This document shows positions 25,392-33,742 of a DNA stretch of 64,000 nucleotides, in pieces (position 1 is the stretch's first letter; every line of letters begins with the position of its first letter). The stretch is from positions 186,001 to 250,000 of the forward strand of contig DLPC01000026.1 in assembly GCA_002478565.1 (NCBI GenBank), read 5' to 3'. Source of the DNA: Flavobacteriales bacterium UBA7468. Lineage in GTDB: Bacteria; Bacteroidota; Bacteroidia; Flavobacteriales_D; Crocinitomicaceae. The notes beneath the pieces are model-generated. The model saw nothing but the letters and a program-made list of their open reading frames with translations. It searched no databases and was not told the origin of the DNA. Both the position numbers and the translations under genes were made by a program.

Positions 25392-26240
25392 TTAAAACGA
25401 CGGGGTGCCAGTGAATGATCGCTGGGATGCGCGGTGACAGATTTTCCAATGATAGCCGAGCTGAATGTTCAATTGCTCACCAGTGCTCAGGAGGTTTCTT
25501 TGCCAGTTTGAACTAAGTAAAAGTTGCTGATTGTCGGCCACCATATAGCCCGCGCCCGCAATGTAACTGCGCGTGGATCCGCCAATTAGTAGGGTTAATC
25601 GTTTATATGCGTATTCTAAATTCCCATTCAAATTCTGAAAACCATTCAGTTTTTCATAATAGAGCGTGGTAGTGAGTTTTTGTAGACTGTCTAACTCATA
25701 TCTGTAAGTTGCAGCTATCTGAAAGCCAAATTCCCCGTAGCTATTGTAAAAACTCCAGTCTTTGTAATTCAATTGCAAACCAACAGAGGGTGAATACCTC
25801 TCATTAGAAAAGCCATATTCAACAAAGTGTGAAATATTTCTGTTAAGCCCGACACCCACTCTTAAGTTCATGTCACGGTTGATCGCTATATCTCGGCTGA
25901 GGTTAATGCCATAACTGAACGTGTTCTCACCCAGTGCTCCAACATGAAAATAATTGACACCCATTTTCCACTTGCCAAGCCCTAATTGGTATCTCAAGAA
26001 ATTTTGACTGACTACAAAATCAGCTCCTGTACTGAAATATATGGCAGTATTAGCCCTCAGATCAGAGCTTAAATAGCCTTTGCCATGTACTGAAAGGTCT
26101 GAATGATAAGCTGGATTGTTTAAAGATAGGGTGGTGCTGAGTTCATTGAATAGCTGAGCATTTGAAAGAAAAGGGAGTTGTGCTAGTAAAAAGCCCAAAA
26201 GATATTTCCCAATGCTGCTTTCGAATTTTTTATCAATCAT
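25392..26240 (-). CDS. PorP/SprF-like outer membrane protein
   Basis: 282 residues from the ATG at 26240; the frame reaches 26258 only with TTG. Signal peptide (YLLGFLLAQLPFLSNAQ) is followed by FNELSTTLSLNNPAYHS, close to the NPAYAGS signature near the mature N-terminus of PorP/SprF proteins. The remainder alternates strands with Y, G and N turns (YFHVGALGENTFSYGINLS, YGEFGFQIAATYRYELD), as in a beta-barrel. PorP/SprF proteins partner secreted repeat proteins of the type IX system; SprF works with the giant adhesin SprB. Which protein this copy serves is unknown. It lacks the very C-terminal aromatic-end pattern in clear form. Confidence 0.65.
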   Translation of the reverse strand: MIDKKFESSIGKYLLGFLLAQLPFLSNAQLFNELSTTLSLNNPAYHSDLSVHGKGYLSSDLRANTAIYFSTGADFVVSQNFLRYQLGLGKWKMGVNYFHVGALGENTFSYGINLSRDIAINRDMNLRVGVGLNRNISHFVEYGFSNERYSPSVGLQLNYKDWSFYNSYGEFGFQIAATYRYELDSLQKLTTTLYYEKLNGFQNLNGNLEYAYKRLTLLIGGSTRSYIAGAGYMVADNQQLLLSSNWQRNLLSTGEQLNIQLGYHWKICHRASQRSFTGTPSF

Positions 26241-26330
26241 ACACCTTAAACACTTCAAGTATTCTAAAAGTTACACTACACCTCTTCAATTGATTTTACG
26301 TTATCTTTAGGTGTTGCACCAACACACATT

Positions 26331-26891
26331 ATGCAAGAACCAGAACAGCACTTATTGGAACGAGCAGCAGAAGGCGAGCGCAAGGCTCAGCTCGAGCTCT
26401 ACCAATATTGCTATCCGATGCTCATTAGTGTGGCTAGGCGCTATTACCGCAACACCGACGAACAAATGACGGTCGTGAACAACGCTTTTGTAAAAGTCAT
26501 ACAGTTTTTAAATACCTATGAAGCAGGGCGGTTTTTAAGCTGGGTTAAGCGTATTATTTCCAATGAAATCATCGATGAATACCGCCGAAATAAACGTTAC
26601 AATGAGCTCTATCGCTTCGATGCTCCTGTAGAGGAGCGCGGCTATGACGATTTTCAGACAGAGTCCGTATTTACCCATGAGCAACTTCAAGAAATGTTAC
26701 TCAGTTTGTCAGAACCTGCACGGCTTGTATTCAACCTTTTTGCAATCGAAGGCTATGCGCACAAAGAAATCGCCAAAATGCTTGGCGTTACGGAAGAAAC
26801 TTCAAAATGGCACACCAAAATGGCCAGAAAAAAATTAAAAGAACTCATTATCACACACCATGAAAAAACAGGAAGAAAATTCGTTGGATAA
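26331..26891 (+). CDS. ECF-type RNA polymerase sigma factor, third pair
   Basis: 186 residues. Region 2: GRFLSWVKRIISNEIIDEYR; region 4: EGYAHKEIAKMLGVTEETSK with WHTKMARKKLKELI. A near match to the promoter -7 box, TATCTTTA (26302-26309), lies 21 bases upstream of the ATG. It overlaps its membrane partner by 32 bases, an unusually long overlap that ensures linked expression. Paralogue of the sigma factor at 22394. Regulon and signal unknown. Confidence 0.9.
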   Translation: MQEPEQHLLERAAEGERKAQLELYQYCYPMLISVARRYYRNTDEQMTVVNNAFVKVIQFLNTYEAGRFLSWVKRIISNEIIDEYRRNKRYNELYRFDAPVEERGYDDFQTESVFTHEQLQEMLLSLSEPARLVFNLFAIEGYAHKEIAKMLGVTEETSKWHTKMARKKLKELIITHHEKTGRKFVG

Positions 26892-28152
26892 GCTCTTTTC
26901 GGGTTTGAACCAGATTGGAAATGAAGTTCCGTCTGCGGCTTTTCTCAAAGACCTTGAACAAAGGCTCGACGCACAAAAAAAACGCCGTAAACCGCTTGTT
27001 TTTTGGTGGTTTTTGAGTGCTTTTGGCGCCGCCCTCTTGTTATTGACAGCATACAATTGGAAAGATACCACTGCTCCAAGGCAAGCACTTTCAACAATCA
27101 AGCCTTCTTCAAGTCCAACTTCAAACAATTCTTCATCAACCACTTCACCTCACTCTTCCTCTACATCTAATTCTACATCTAATTCTACATCTAATCCTAC
27201 ATCTAATCCTACATCTAATCCTACATCTAATTCTAATTCTAATTCTTCCATAGCTTCAGCATCCTCTAAAGCTACTTGCTTCAACTCATCCTTAACTTCT
27301 CATTTGAATGAAGCACAATCCTCATTCATTTCAGAAACATTTGCGATATCAGCCTCAAATCAGGCTTTTTCTTCACCCGTGTTGCCTCTTACAAAAGCAA
27401 ATTCGAATAATAATGATTTAAAAGTCGTTTTTGCCCTCCAGGAGGAAAATACAAAAGACACTTCCAATACGAACCAAACTCAAGAAGAAGAAATTACACC
27501 AATAACCTCAGGGGATATTGTAAATTCACCCAATACAACAGTAAAAAGCACGAAGCATACAATTGGATTGCAATTTGGCGTGAGTGGCATCTTTTCAAGT
27601 TTTGAAGTGCCCGGTCAATTTGCGTCCATTTCGGGTTATGATGCGCTCAAATTTAGATCTGAGCGTGAATTGTCAGAAAGACAAACCTCGAGTTGGGATT
27701 TCAACTTGCGATATCAATATCAAGTAGGAAAATTAGGATTGCAAACTGGCCTGAATTATTTAGAATGGGGCGAGCAATACCAATATGCGGTTATCTCTGT
27801 GGAAGGAACAAACCGTTATCAATACGTTCAGATTCCGCTCGGCATTTCTTATCAAATACCCGTCAAAAAAGTCATTTTGCAACCAGCATTCGGTTTTGCA
27901 ATTGGTTATGGTCTTCAGACTAGTGGCACCTATATTTTGCCTGCAAACAATGGCGTAGCAGTGGTCAACGCCAAACAGTATTCCGGAAATCTCTGGACAC
28001 AACTCGAATTGGTGTATCAACTCAATGAGCAAATGTGTGTTTCTATTGCGCCCATATATCGCCAGACCATCGGTAATTTGATTAATAACGGCCTGATCAT
28101 CAATAAGTACCAATCTGTGGGCTTGTTGACGGGTTTGAGCTATAGGTTTTAG
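26860..28152 (+). CDS. Inner-membrane anchored protein with C-terminal outer-membrane-type beta-barrel
   Basis: 430 residues. The N-terminal ~45 are cytoplasmic (VPSAAFLKDLEQRLDAQKKRRK), a helix typical of sigma-partner proteins. Residues 46-65 are one membrane segment. Residues 66-225 are a low-complexity Ser/Thr/Asn linker that includes STSN and PTSN repeats. Residues about 230-430 (IGLQFGVSGIFSSF to the end at SYRF) resemble the PorT/OmpA-like barrel fold, with alternating strands and a terminal phenylalanine. The design would link cytoplasm, inner membrane, periplasm and outer membrane in one chain. Context with the ECF gene suggests a sigma-controlling sensor; this is inferred. Confidence 0.65.
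   Translation: MKKQEENSLDKLFSGLNQIGNEVPSAAFLKDLEQRLDAQKKRRKPLVFWWFLSAFGAALLLLTAYNWKDTTAPRQALSTIKPSSSPTSNNSSSTTSPHSSSTSNSTSNSTSNPTSNPTSNPTSNSNSNSSIASASSKATCFNSSLTSHLNEAQSSFISETFAISASNQAFSSPVLPLTKANSNNNDLKVVFALQEENTKDTSNTNQTQEEEITPITSGDIVNSPNTTVKSTKHTIGLQFGVSGIFSSFEVPGQFASISGYDALKFRSERELSERQTSSWDFNLRYQYQVGKLGLQTGLNYLEWGEQYQYAVISVEGTNRYQYVQIPLGISYQIPVKKVILQPAFGFAIGYGLQTSGTYILPANNGVAVVNAKQYSGNLWTQLELVYQLNEQMCVSIAPIYRQTIGNLINNGLIINKYQSVGLLTGLSYRF
27161..27244 (+). repeat. 12-bp microsatellite inside the barrel-linker gene
   Basis: Six copies of a 12-bp unit CTACATCTAAT(T/C) (27161-27232) followed by shorter CTAATT units. It codes for Ser-Thr-Ser-Asn and Pro-Thr-Ser-Asn repeats in the periplasmic linker. 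The unit is a multiple of three, so copy changes alter linker length without a frameshift. Confidence 0.9.
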
Positions 28153-28169
28153 CAATTCATTTGAATTTT

Positions 28170-28192
28170 CTTAGTGTATAAATTACACTAAG
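28170..28192. promoter_or_regulatory. Inverted repeat upstream of the KAS III-like gene
   Basis: Perfect 9-bp arms CTTAGTGTA (28170-28178) and TACACTAAG (28184-28192) with a 5-base spacer. It ends 13 bases before the TAACTTTG box of the following gene, where the -33 region should be. It is AT-rich and not followed by T, so an operator is more likely than a terminator. The shared TTACACTA also occurs at 26271-26278, upstream of the third ECF gene. Confidence 0.5.
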
Positions 28193-28205
28193 TAAAAAAT
28201 TCTGC

Positions 28206-28213
28206 TAACTTTG
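28206..28213 (+). promoter_or_regulatory. Promoter -7 box of the KAS III-like gene
   Basis: TAACTTTG is an exact TAnnTTTG match, 11 bases before the first ATG (28225) and 20 before the second (28234). Confidence 0.5.
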
Positions 28214-28224
28214 ACCTCACCTAA

Positions 28225-29295
28225 ATGTTAGCTATGTCGTCTATTATCAGTGGAGTAGGCAGTTATTTACCTACGCTTCGTATTACCAATCAAGATTTTA
28301 TTGCACACCGTTTTTACAAAGGCATTGATCAGCCTTTTGAAGATAGTAATGAGGTCATTATCCAGAAGTTTAAAGAAATTACGGGTATTGAAGAACGCAG
28401 GTATGCTCAGAAAGAGCAAACCAATTCTGATTTAGGGATCATTGCGGCACAAAATGCAATTGCAGCAGCAAATATTGATGTCGAAAAACTCGATTACATC
28501 ATCTTTGCGCATAATTTCGGCGATGTGCGTTTTGCGTCTAACCATTTAGATATGCTACCGGCCTTAGCAGCAAGAGTAAAACATGCGCTCGGAATTGAAA
28601 ATCCGAACTGCGTGGCTTATGACATGCTATTTGGTTGCCCGGGCTGGATTGAAGCGCTCATTCAGGCCCATATTTTTATCAAAGCTGGGGCGGCGCAACA
28701 TTGTTTAGTGATAGGTTCTGAAACACTAAGTAGAGTAGTGGATCCACACGATCGTGACTCGATGATCTTTGCCGACGGTGCAGGAGCTTGCGTACTCTCC
28801 GCAGATGAAACAAGCGAATGCGGAATTTTGGCACACGCCACCCAAACATTTACCAAAGACGAGGCTTATTTTCTCAATAATGGACCTTCGCTCAATTCCA
28901 AGCATCATATCCATGAAAAATATATCAAGATGCAGGGGCGCAAGATTTATGAATTTGCGCTTACAAAAGTGCCGCAAGCCATGAAAGCTGCCTTAGATAA
29001 AAGTGGTGTGGGTATTGAAGACGTTAAAAAGATTTTTATTCATCAGGCGAACGAAAAAATGGATGAAGCCATCATTGATCGCTTTTACCGTTTGTATCGT
29101 GCCCAGCGCCCTGAAGGGATTATGCCGATGAACATTCAATTCAATGGAAATAGTTCGGTGGCAACGGTTCCAACGTTACTAGATGCTGTTATCAGAGGTG
29201 AATACCCTGAACATGAACTCAACAAGGGGGATGTCATCATTCTTGCCTCGGTTGGTGCAGGCATGAATATCAATGCAGTTGTTTATCGTTGGTAG
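28225..29295 (+). CDS. 3-oxoacyl-ACP synthase III family protein
   Basis: 356 residues of the KAS III (FabH-like) thiolase fold. The catalytic triad is complete: C138 in LFGCPGW, H273 in FIHQANEKMD, N309 in FNGNSSVATVP. KAS III enzymes condense acyl-CoA with malonyl-ACP to start fatty acid synthesis; members outside the fab cluster, like this one, may act on other acyl substrates such as those for aryl polyene, alkene or hydroxyketone products. It is slightly longer than FabH (about 317-330) because of extra N-terminal and loop residues. ATG at 28234 (MSSIISGVGSYLP) is an equally good start. It is alone between a sigma pair and a T9SS cargo gene, with an inverted repeat in its promoter. Confidence 0.88.
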   Translation: MLAMSSIISGVGSYLPTLRITNQDFIAHRFYKGIDQPFEDSNEVIIQKFKEITGIEERRYAQKEQTNSDLGIIAAQNAIAAANIDVEKLDYIIFAHNFGDVRFASNHLDMLPALAARVKHALGIENPNCVAYDMLFGCPGWIEALIQAHIFIKAGAAQHCLVIGSETLSRVVDPHDRDSMIFADGAGACVLSADETSECGILAHATQTFTKDEAYFLNNGPSLNSKHHIHEKYIKMQGRKIYEFALTKVPQAMKAALDKSGVGIEDVKKIFIHQANEKMDEAIIDRFYRLYRAQRPEGIMPMNIQFNGNSSVATVPTLLDAVIRGEYPEHELNKGDVIILASVGAGMNINAVVYRW

Positions 29296-29431
29296 TATGT
29301 TTTTAGGTTTTTGAAGTTTTCAGATTATAAGTACTCCCGATTTAGCATTTTTTTTCGTTCTATATTTACCTTGCTAAACAATTGATTATCTGAATTGTTA
29401 CGTTGAATGTAACCATCAAACAAGTTAAACT

Positions 29432-30706
29432 ATGAAACATCTATTATGCTTTCTTGCTTTTACTAGTCTGTTTTCTTTACCTACTCAAGCACAAGTGCTG
29501 TATGGCCTACTCAGAACCTCAAATCCCGCAGGAGTTAAATTAGGAACACTAGACCTCTCGAGTGGAAGTTTTACTGCATTAGGCAATAATGCCATTACTT
29601 CTAACGTCAATATTACCGGAGCAGCACTCGATTTAGCGACAAACAATTACTATTTTCTGACACAAGGTGGCTCAAATGGTGTTGCTATGTCCGTTGGTTT
29701 AGATGATGGAGAAGTAAATAATCAAGTACCACTATTCAATCCGATTGCACCAAGTTCTTTCAATAATTTTCGTTTCAACACCTCCGATTCAACACTTTAT
29801 GGCCTAGCGGGGCGTTACATTCCGGGTGCAAGCCCAGGGCAAGGTACGGGTGAACTTTATTTTTCATCTATGAACCCAGCAACGGGTGAAATCACGCAAA
29901 TTTCGCCACAATCTATCCTTGATGCGTATTCGCTTTCTGGTAGTGCCATTGACCCGCATCAAATGGTTTATTACTTTTCTAAAGGAACTCAGTTTTACGG
30001 CATTGACATGTACAATGGTCAAGTTTATTCCTCCCAAACATTGAGTTTTCCGGAAGGGGGAATTAGTTTCTCAAATTACACTTACAATTGCGCAGACACT
30101 ACCATCTACGGCATCATTAGTGTGACCAATACACCTCCATTTACTTGTTATTTAGGAAAGGTAAATCCTGCAACTGGTGAAGTTACCCGTATTGCTCAAA
30201 CGGTGCTACCGTACAGTACCTTTTCAGTAAACGGAAGCTCTACTGTGGATCCTTTCACCGGGACTTATTATTGCGTAAGTCAAATACCAGGCGGAGGCAT
30301 TGCAGTTGTCGGTATTTCTGTAACGACGGGTACGGTTGTTAGTGTACATCCTGTAAACATGACCACAGCAGGTTCTGCTTATTTTGACATGATTCGTAAT
30401 CCATCAGATTGTTTGGGTGCAGCGGCTTATCGTCCAAATACAAACGGTGGAGGAGCTGCAGGTATCGAAAATTTAGATTCGAATGGAAGTAAAGTTTACC
30501 CAAACCCATTCACCGACCTTCTGACAATTGACGCAAGTACTCCAATACACAAGCTTAAAATGACTGACCTACAAGGAAAAGTAATCTTCGAAATGTCACC
30601 GCTCCAAAATCACCTTTACCTCGATTTGAAGACACTTCCTAATGGAATTTTCATGCTCGAAATCCAAACAGCGAAAGGAATTGAACTCATTAAAGTTGTG
30701 AAGTAA
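29432..30706 (+). CDS. Secreted protein with T9SS type A sorting domain
   Basis: 424 residues. Signal peptide (LLCFLAFTSLFSLPTQAQ). The body to about residue 340 contains repeated strand pairs with Gly-Leu-Asp patterns such as GKVNPATGEVTRIAQT and SMNPATGEITQISP, the look of a beta-propeller that reads YxGxxNPATGE. The last ~75 residues (VYPNPFTDLLTID, KMTDLQGKVIFEM, LPNGIFMLEI, ELIKVVK) are a textbook T9SS type A sorting domain, so it is secreted across the outer membrane. Specific function unknown. The next gene starts 51 bases downstream. Confidence 0.85.
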   Translation: MKHLLCFLAFTSLFSLPTQAQVLYGLLRTSNPAGVKLGTLDLSSGSFTALGNNAITSNVNITGAALDLATNNYYFLTQGGSNGVAMSVGLDDGEVNNQVPLFNPIAPSSFNNFRFNTSDSTLYGLAGRYIPGASPGQGTGELYFSSMNPATGEITQISPQSILDAYSLSGSAIDPHQMVYYFSKGTQFYGIDMYNGQVYSSQTLSFPEGGISFSNYTYNCADTTIYGIISVTNTPPFTCYLGKVNPATGEVTRIAQTVLPYSTFSVNGSSTVDPFTGTYYCVSQIPGGGIAVVGISVTTGTVVSVHPVNMTTAGSAYFDMIRNPSDCLGAAAYRPNTNGGGAAGIENLDSNGSKVYPNPFTDLLTIDASTPIHKLKMTDLQGKVIFEMSPLQNHLYLDLKTLPNGIFMLEIQTAKGIELIKVVK

Positions 30707-30757
30707 AAAGCTTTAAGTAGTATTTTTACTTACTTTTCTGAAACAATTTCAAGCATC

Positions 30758-31162
30758 ATGACACGTTTCTACTATCATTTACTTGCGTTCAGCTTACTGT
30801 TGCTCTTCACCAATTGTAGAAAAATTGAAGCCCCGAATGCAGAAGCTGCAAAAATATTTGGCAATTGGGCCTACAAGTATAATTCAGGGGGCTTTTCTGG
30901 CGCAGGCGGTAGTACACGCTTCGCTGATGGCAGTACGGTAGCGTTTACCGAAAATGGTTATTTTAAGGTCTATGAGGGTTCCAATACGCTGAGTTCTGTG
31001 AAGTTTAAAATTGAGATGAAAGAAAGTATTTTTTCCCTCGACCTGAGCCCAGCTTTGGTTTATACGAATGGAGACTACGAAGTTTACCACGTATCAGGAA
31101 ACGAGCTTTTCATCTCAGATAATCATTACGACGGCTATTCTTATTGTTTTGAGAAGTTGTAA
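30758..31162 (+). CDS. Small lipoprotein of unknown function
   Basis: 134 residues. Lipoprotein signal (LAFSLLLLFTNC, cysteine at ~20). The mature part (IFGNWAYKYNSGGFSGAGGS, YFKVYEGSNTLSSVKFKIEM, YEVYHVSGNELFISDN) reads like a small lipocalin-type beta-barrel in which a GxW motif starts the first strand, as in Bacteroidota lipocalin-like proteins. Possible binder of a small ligand; not shown. It follows the T9SS cargo gene on the same strand and may share its transcript. Confidence 0.7.
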   Translation: MTRFYYHLLAFSLLLLFTNCRKIEAPNAEAAKIFGNWAYKYNSGGFSGAGGSTRFADGSTVAFTENGYFKVYEGSNTLSSVKFKIEMKESIFSLDLSPALVYTNGDYEVYHVSGNELFISDNHYDGYSYCFEKL

Positions 31163-31185
31163 GTGGAGGATTTTATGAAATCCTT

Positions 31186-31193
31186 TACTTTTG
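31186..31193 (+). promoter_or_regulatory. Possible promoter -7 box of the MFS gene
   Basis: TACTTTTG, exact TAnnTTTG, lies 4 bases before the ATG at 31198, predicting a leaderless or nearly leaderless mRNA. No clear -33 element is seen. Confidence 0.4.
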
Positions 31194-31197
31194 CGCC

Positions 31198-32430
31198 ATG
31201 CAAGTCATCAACCCAAAATCTGCTTTAATTTTTATTCTTGTCACCATTTGTCTTGACTCAATTGGTCTAGGAATCATCATTCCCTCTTTTCCAACGCTGA
31301 TCTCTGAAACGGCTCATGTGCCGTTGGGTAAAGCCTCGCAGTATTTTGGTTGGGTGATGGGAGCTTATGCATTTATGCAATTTATTTTTGCGCCGCTCAT
31401 CGGAAACCTTAGTGATCGCTTTGGCCGCAGACCCATACTCTTGATTTCGGTATTAGGAATGAGCCTCGATTACATCGTAATGTTTTATGCTCCTGATTTG
31501 TTTTGGTTAGTGCTGGGCAGGGCAATTTCAGGAATTTTTGGAGCTAGCTTTACTTCAGCCTCAGCGTATATCGCAGACATCTCTACACCTGAGAACCGAG
31601 CTCAAAATTTTGGTATGATAGGCGCTGCTTTTGGTATCGGTTTTGTGATTGGGCCTGCTATAGGTGGCTTGCTTTCTGATTTTGGATCTCGTACGCCATT
31701 TTTGGTTGCGGCCTTCTTTTCAATGGCCAATTTCATCTACGGGTTTTTTATTCTGAAAGAATCGTTGCCGCAAGAAAATCGCCGTCAGTTTGAATGGAAA
31801 CGCGCTAATCCATTTGGTGCACTCCAACAAATCAAGCGTTTTGAAAAATTGAAGTACTTGTTTTTAGTTACATTTCTTACCATCCTCACCACCATGTGTG
31901 TGCACTCAACTTGGAATTTCTACACGATGGAAAAATTTGGTTGGACCACCAAAGAGGTTGGTATTTCTTTGGCAGTTGTTGGTGTGTGTTTTGGTTTAGT
32001 TCAGGGCGCTTTTACGGGCAAAATTGTGGAGGCGCTGGGGCAGAAAAATGCGGCCAAAGCAGGACTTTTTCTCTCTATTATAGTATTACTTGGACTGAGC
32101 GTCATTAATCAAGGCTGGATGATGTATGCCATTATTTTGCCTTATGCTTTTACAGGTATTGTGGATCCGGCCATCCGATCAATTGTTTCTGGTCAGGTTC
32201 AAAGCAACGAACAAGGCGAATTGCAGGGCATTTTCACCAGTTTAATGAGCTTAGCCGAAATCATAGGGCCACCACTTTTCATGTGGTTTTACTACAATTT
32301 CAAAACAAGTATACCTCAATCAAATTTGGGCTTAGGTACCCCATTTTGGGTGGCTGCATTTATCGGTTTACTAGCTTTCCTTCTGATTTCTTGGACGCTG
32401 AAGGGTTATAAAGAAGAATTAAATGCTTAA
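31198..32430 (+). CDS. MFS transporter, tetracycline-exporter-like
   Basis: 410 residues with twelve predicted membrane helices. The N-terminal SIGLGIIIPSFPTLI and loop 2-3 motif GNLSDRFGRRPILL (motif A) and RAISGIFGASFTSASAYIAD match the TetA/DHA1 subfamily. Members export drugs or metabolites by proton antiport; this one may carry tetracycline-like compounds or an endogenous solute. The motif A Asp and basic residues are intact, so it should be functional. It is monocistronic by layout. Confidence 0.88.
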   Translation: MQVINPKSALIFILVTICLDSIGLGIIIPSFPTLISETAHVPLGKASQYFGWVMGAYAFMQFIFAPLIGNLSDRFGRRPILLISVLGMSLDYIVMFYAPDLFWLVLGRAISGIFGASFTSASAYIADISTPENRAQNFGMIGAAFGIGFVIGPAIGGLLSDFGSRTPFLVAAFFSMANFIYGFFILKESLPQENRRQFEWKRANPFGALQQIKRFEKLKYLFLVTFLTILTTMCVHSTWNFYTMEKFGWTTKEVGISLAVVGVCFGLVQGAFTGKIVEALGQKNAAKAGLFLSIIVLLGLSVINQGWMMYAIILPYAFTGIVDPAIRSIVSGQVQSNEQGELQGIFTSLMSLAEIIGPPLFMWFYYNFKTSIPQSNLGLGTPFWVAAFIGLLAFLLISWTLKGYKEELNA

Positions 32431-32434
32431 AAAA

Positions 32435-32458
32435 AAAGCCCCAAGAACTTGAGGCTTT
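32435..32458 (-). terminator. Intrinsic terminator of the tRNA gene (minus strand)
   Basis: Stem of 10 to 11 pairs AAAGCCCCAAG / CTTGAGGCTTT with one mismatch, followed on the minus strand by nine T (A-run at 32429-32437 in part). It lies just downstream of the minus-strand tRNA and 4 bases after the MFS stop on the other strand, where no T-run follows. Confidence 0.7.
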
Positions 32459-32465
32459 AAAGGAG

Positions 32466-32539
32466 TGGTCCCACACGGGCTCGAACCGTGGACCCACAGA
32501 TTATGAGTCTGTTGCTCTAACCAACTGAGCTATAGGACC
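32466..32539 (-). tRNA. tRNA-Met (anticodon CAT), elongator type
   Basis: Minus-strand reading begins GGTCCTATAGCTCAGTTGG and folds as a cloverleaf: acceptor GGTCCTA / TGGGACC, D-loop with GTTGGTTAG, anticodon stem ACAGA / TCTGT around CTCATAA, and T-arm with GGTTCGAGC. The anticodon CAT could also belong to tRNA-Ile2 (lysidine-modified); overall similarity is to elongator Met. The 3' CCA is not encoded. The acceptor has one G-U pair. Confidence 0.93.
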
Positions 32540-32589
32540 GGTTATCGAAACAATAGTTGGATAACAATGGCTGCAAATTTAATAATTTT

Positions 32590-33738
32590 TTAGTGTGCTT
32601 TTGAACGGCGCAGTGTAAATTCTGTGATTTCGGGGTAAATTCCTACACGCCCTGGAAAACCAATGTAGCCAAAACCTCGGTTGACATACAAAAATTGCTT
32701 GCCGACTTGATACAAGCCGGCCCATTTTGGATAGACGAAAGAAACAGGGCTCCAGCGGATACCAAAGCGCTCAATGCCAAACTGCATTCCGTGGGTATGG
32801 CCAGAAAGGGTGAGGTCGATATCGGTGTGGATGACTTGCGCATCAAAATGGCTAGGGTCGTGGCTCATAAGTAATTTGAAGCCTTCGCCGGTTTGGTCCA
32901 AAGTTTCTTCGAGTTTGCCACTTTGTCTAAACATCGAGCGGCCCCAATTTTCAACCCCAAGAAGCCAAAATCCTTTTTTGAGTTCAACAGCTTTATTGAG
33001 CAGGGGAGTCCAGCCCACGTTTTCATGCAAGCGAATGAGCTCTTGCAAGTTGGCCGTTTTTTCGTGGTCGTAGTCCCAGGAGATGTAGTCGCCGTAGTCG
33101 TGGTTCCCTAGTATGCTGTATTTTCCTTTTTTTACCTCAATTTGAGAGAAAAGTGCTTCCCAACCCTTGAATTCGTCTGCTTTGTTATTGACAAGGTCGC
33201 CAGTAAAAAGAAAGTAGTCTGCGTTTCGTGAATTGATCAGGTCAATGGCTTTTTGAACCTTATGAGTTTGCCCATAGAAACTACCGATATGGACATCGGA
33301 TATTTGTAAAATCTTGACTCCGTCCATCGCTTCGGGTAGGTGGTCGAAACTCAGGTCGACGGTTCTTACTTTCCAATTCCAGCGGCCGAAGAATATGCCG
33401 TATAGGATGGCAATAAAATGCAAGCCAGCTAAGCTAAAACCTATGTTTCTGGCGAGCTCAGCACCGAAAGAAAGAAAAAACAGGCCGGGAATTAGGTAAA
33501 TAATTGCGGGTAAAGCGAGTGCAACAAACAAACCGAAAATAGAAAAGCCAAGTCGGTAATTACTGCGCATTTTGACATTGCGAAAACCCCAAATAAACAA
33601 ACCAATGCTTCCTAAAATAGCACCAAGGTGTAAAAATCCGAAGCTTGCTAAGTTTGTATTCGGGATGCTCCAAATGGAAAGCAAAAAGATCCATTCGGAA
33701 ACGATAAGCAACAGGAGAAACAATAAGAAGAGCATCAT
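32590..33738 (-). CDS. Membrane-anchored metallophosphoesterase
   Basis: 382 residues. Four to five hydrophobic segments in the first ~130 residues anchor it in the membrane. The calcineurin-like phosphoesterase domain has all blocks: ISDVHIGSF, FTGDLVN, ILGNHDYGD and LSGHTHGMQFG. This is the layout of YkuE/YpbG-type enzymes; related proteins cleave UDP-2,3-diacylglucosamine or other phosphodiesters, but this one's substrate is unknown. It starts 4 bases after the stop of the aldolase gene, so it is part of the icmF-bshC cluster. Confidence 0.88.
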   Translation of the reverse strand: MMLFLLFLLLLIVSEWIFLLSIWSIPNTNLASFGFLHLGAILGSIGLFIWGFRNVKMRSNYRLGFSIFGLFVALALPAIIYLIPGLFFLSFGAELARNIGFSLAGLHFIAILYGIFFGRWNWKVRTVDLSFDHLPEAMDGVKILQISDVHIGSFYGQTHKVQKAIDLINSRNADYFLFTGDLVNNKADEFKGWEALFSQIEVKKGKYSILGNHDYGDYISWDYDHEKTANLQELIRLHENVGWTPLLNKAVELKKGFWLLGVENWGRSMFRQSGKLEETLDQTGEGFKLLMSHDPSHFDAQVIHTDIDLTLSGHTHGMQFGIERFGIRWSPVSFVYPKWAGLYQVGKQFLYVNRGFGYIGFPGRVGIYPEITEFTLRRSKAH

Positions 33739-33742
33739 TCAA

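Noticed and set aside
28170..28192. Inverted repeat considered as intrinsic terminator for the barrel gene
   Set aside because: Arms are AT-rich and followed by A, not T, on the coding strand; position fits an operator better.
32466..32539. Reading the CAT-anticodon tRNA as initiator or Ile2 type
   Set aside because: The acceptor pairs fully and the anticodon stem lacks the three G-C pairs of initiators; body resembles elongator Met, though Ile2 cannot be excluded strictly.
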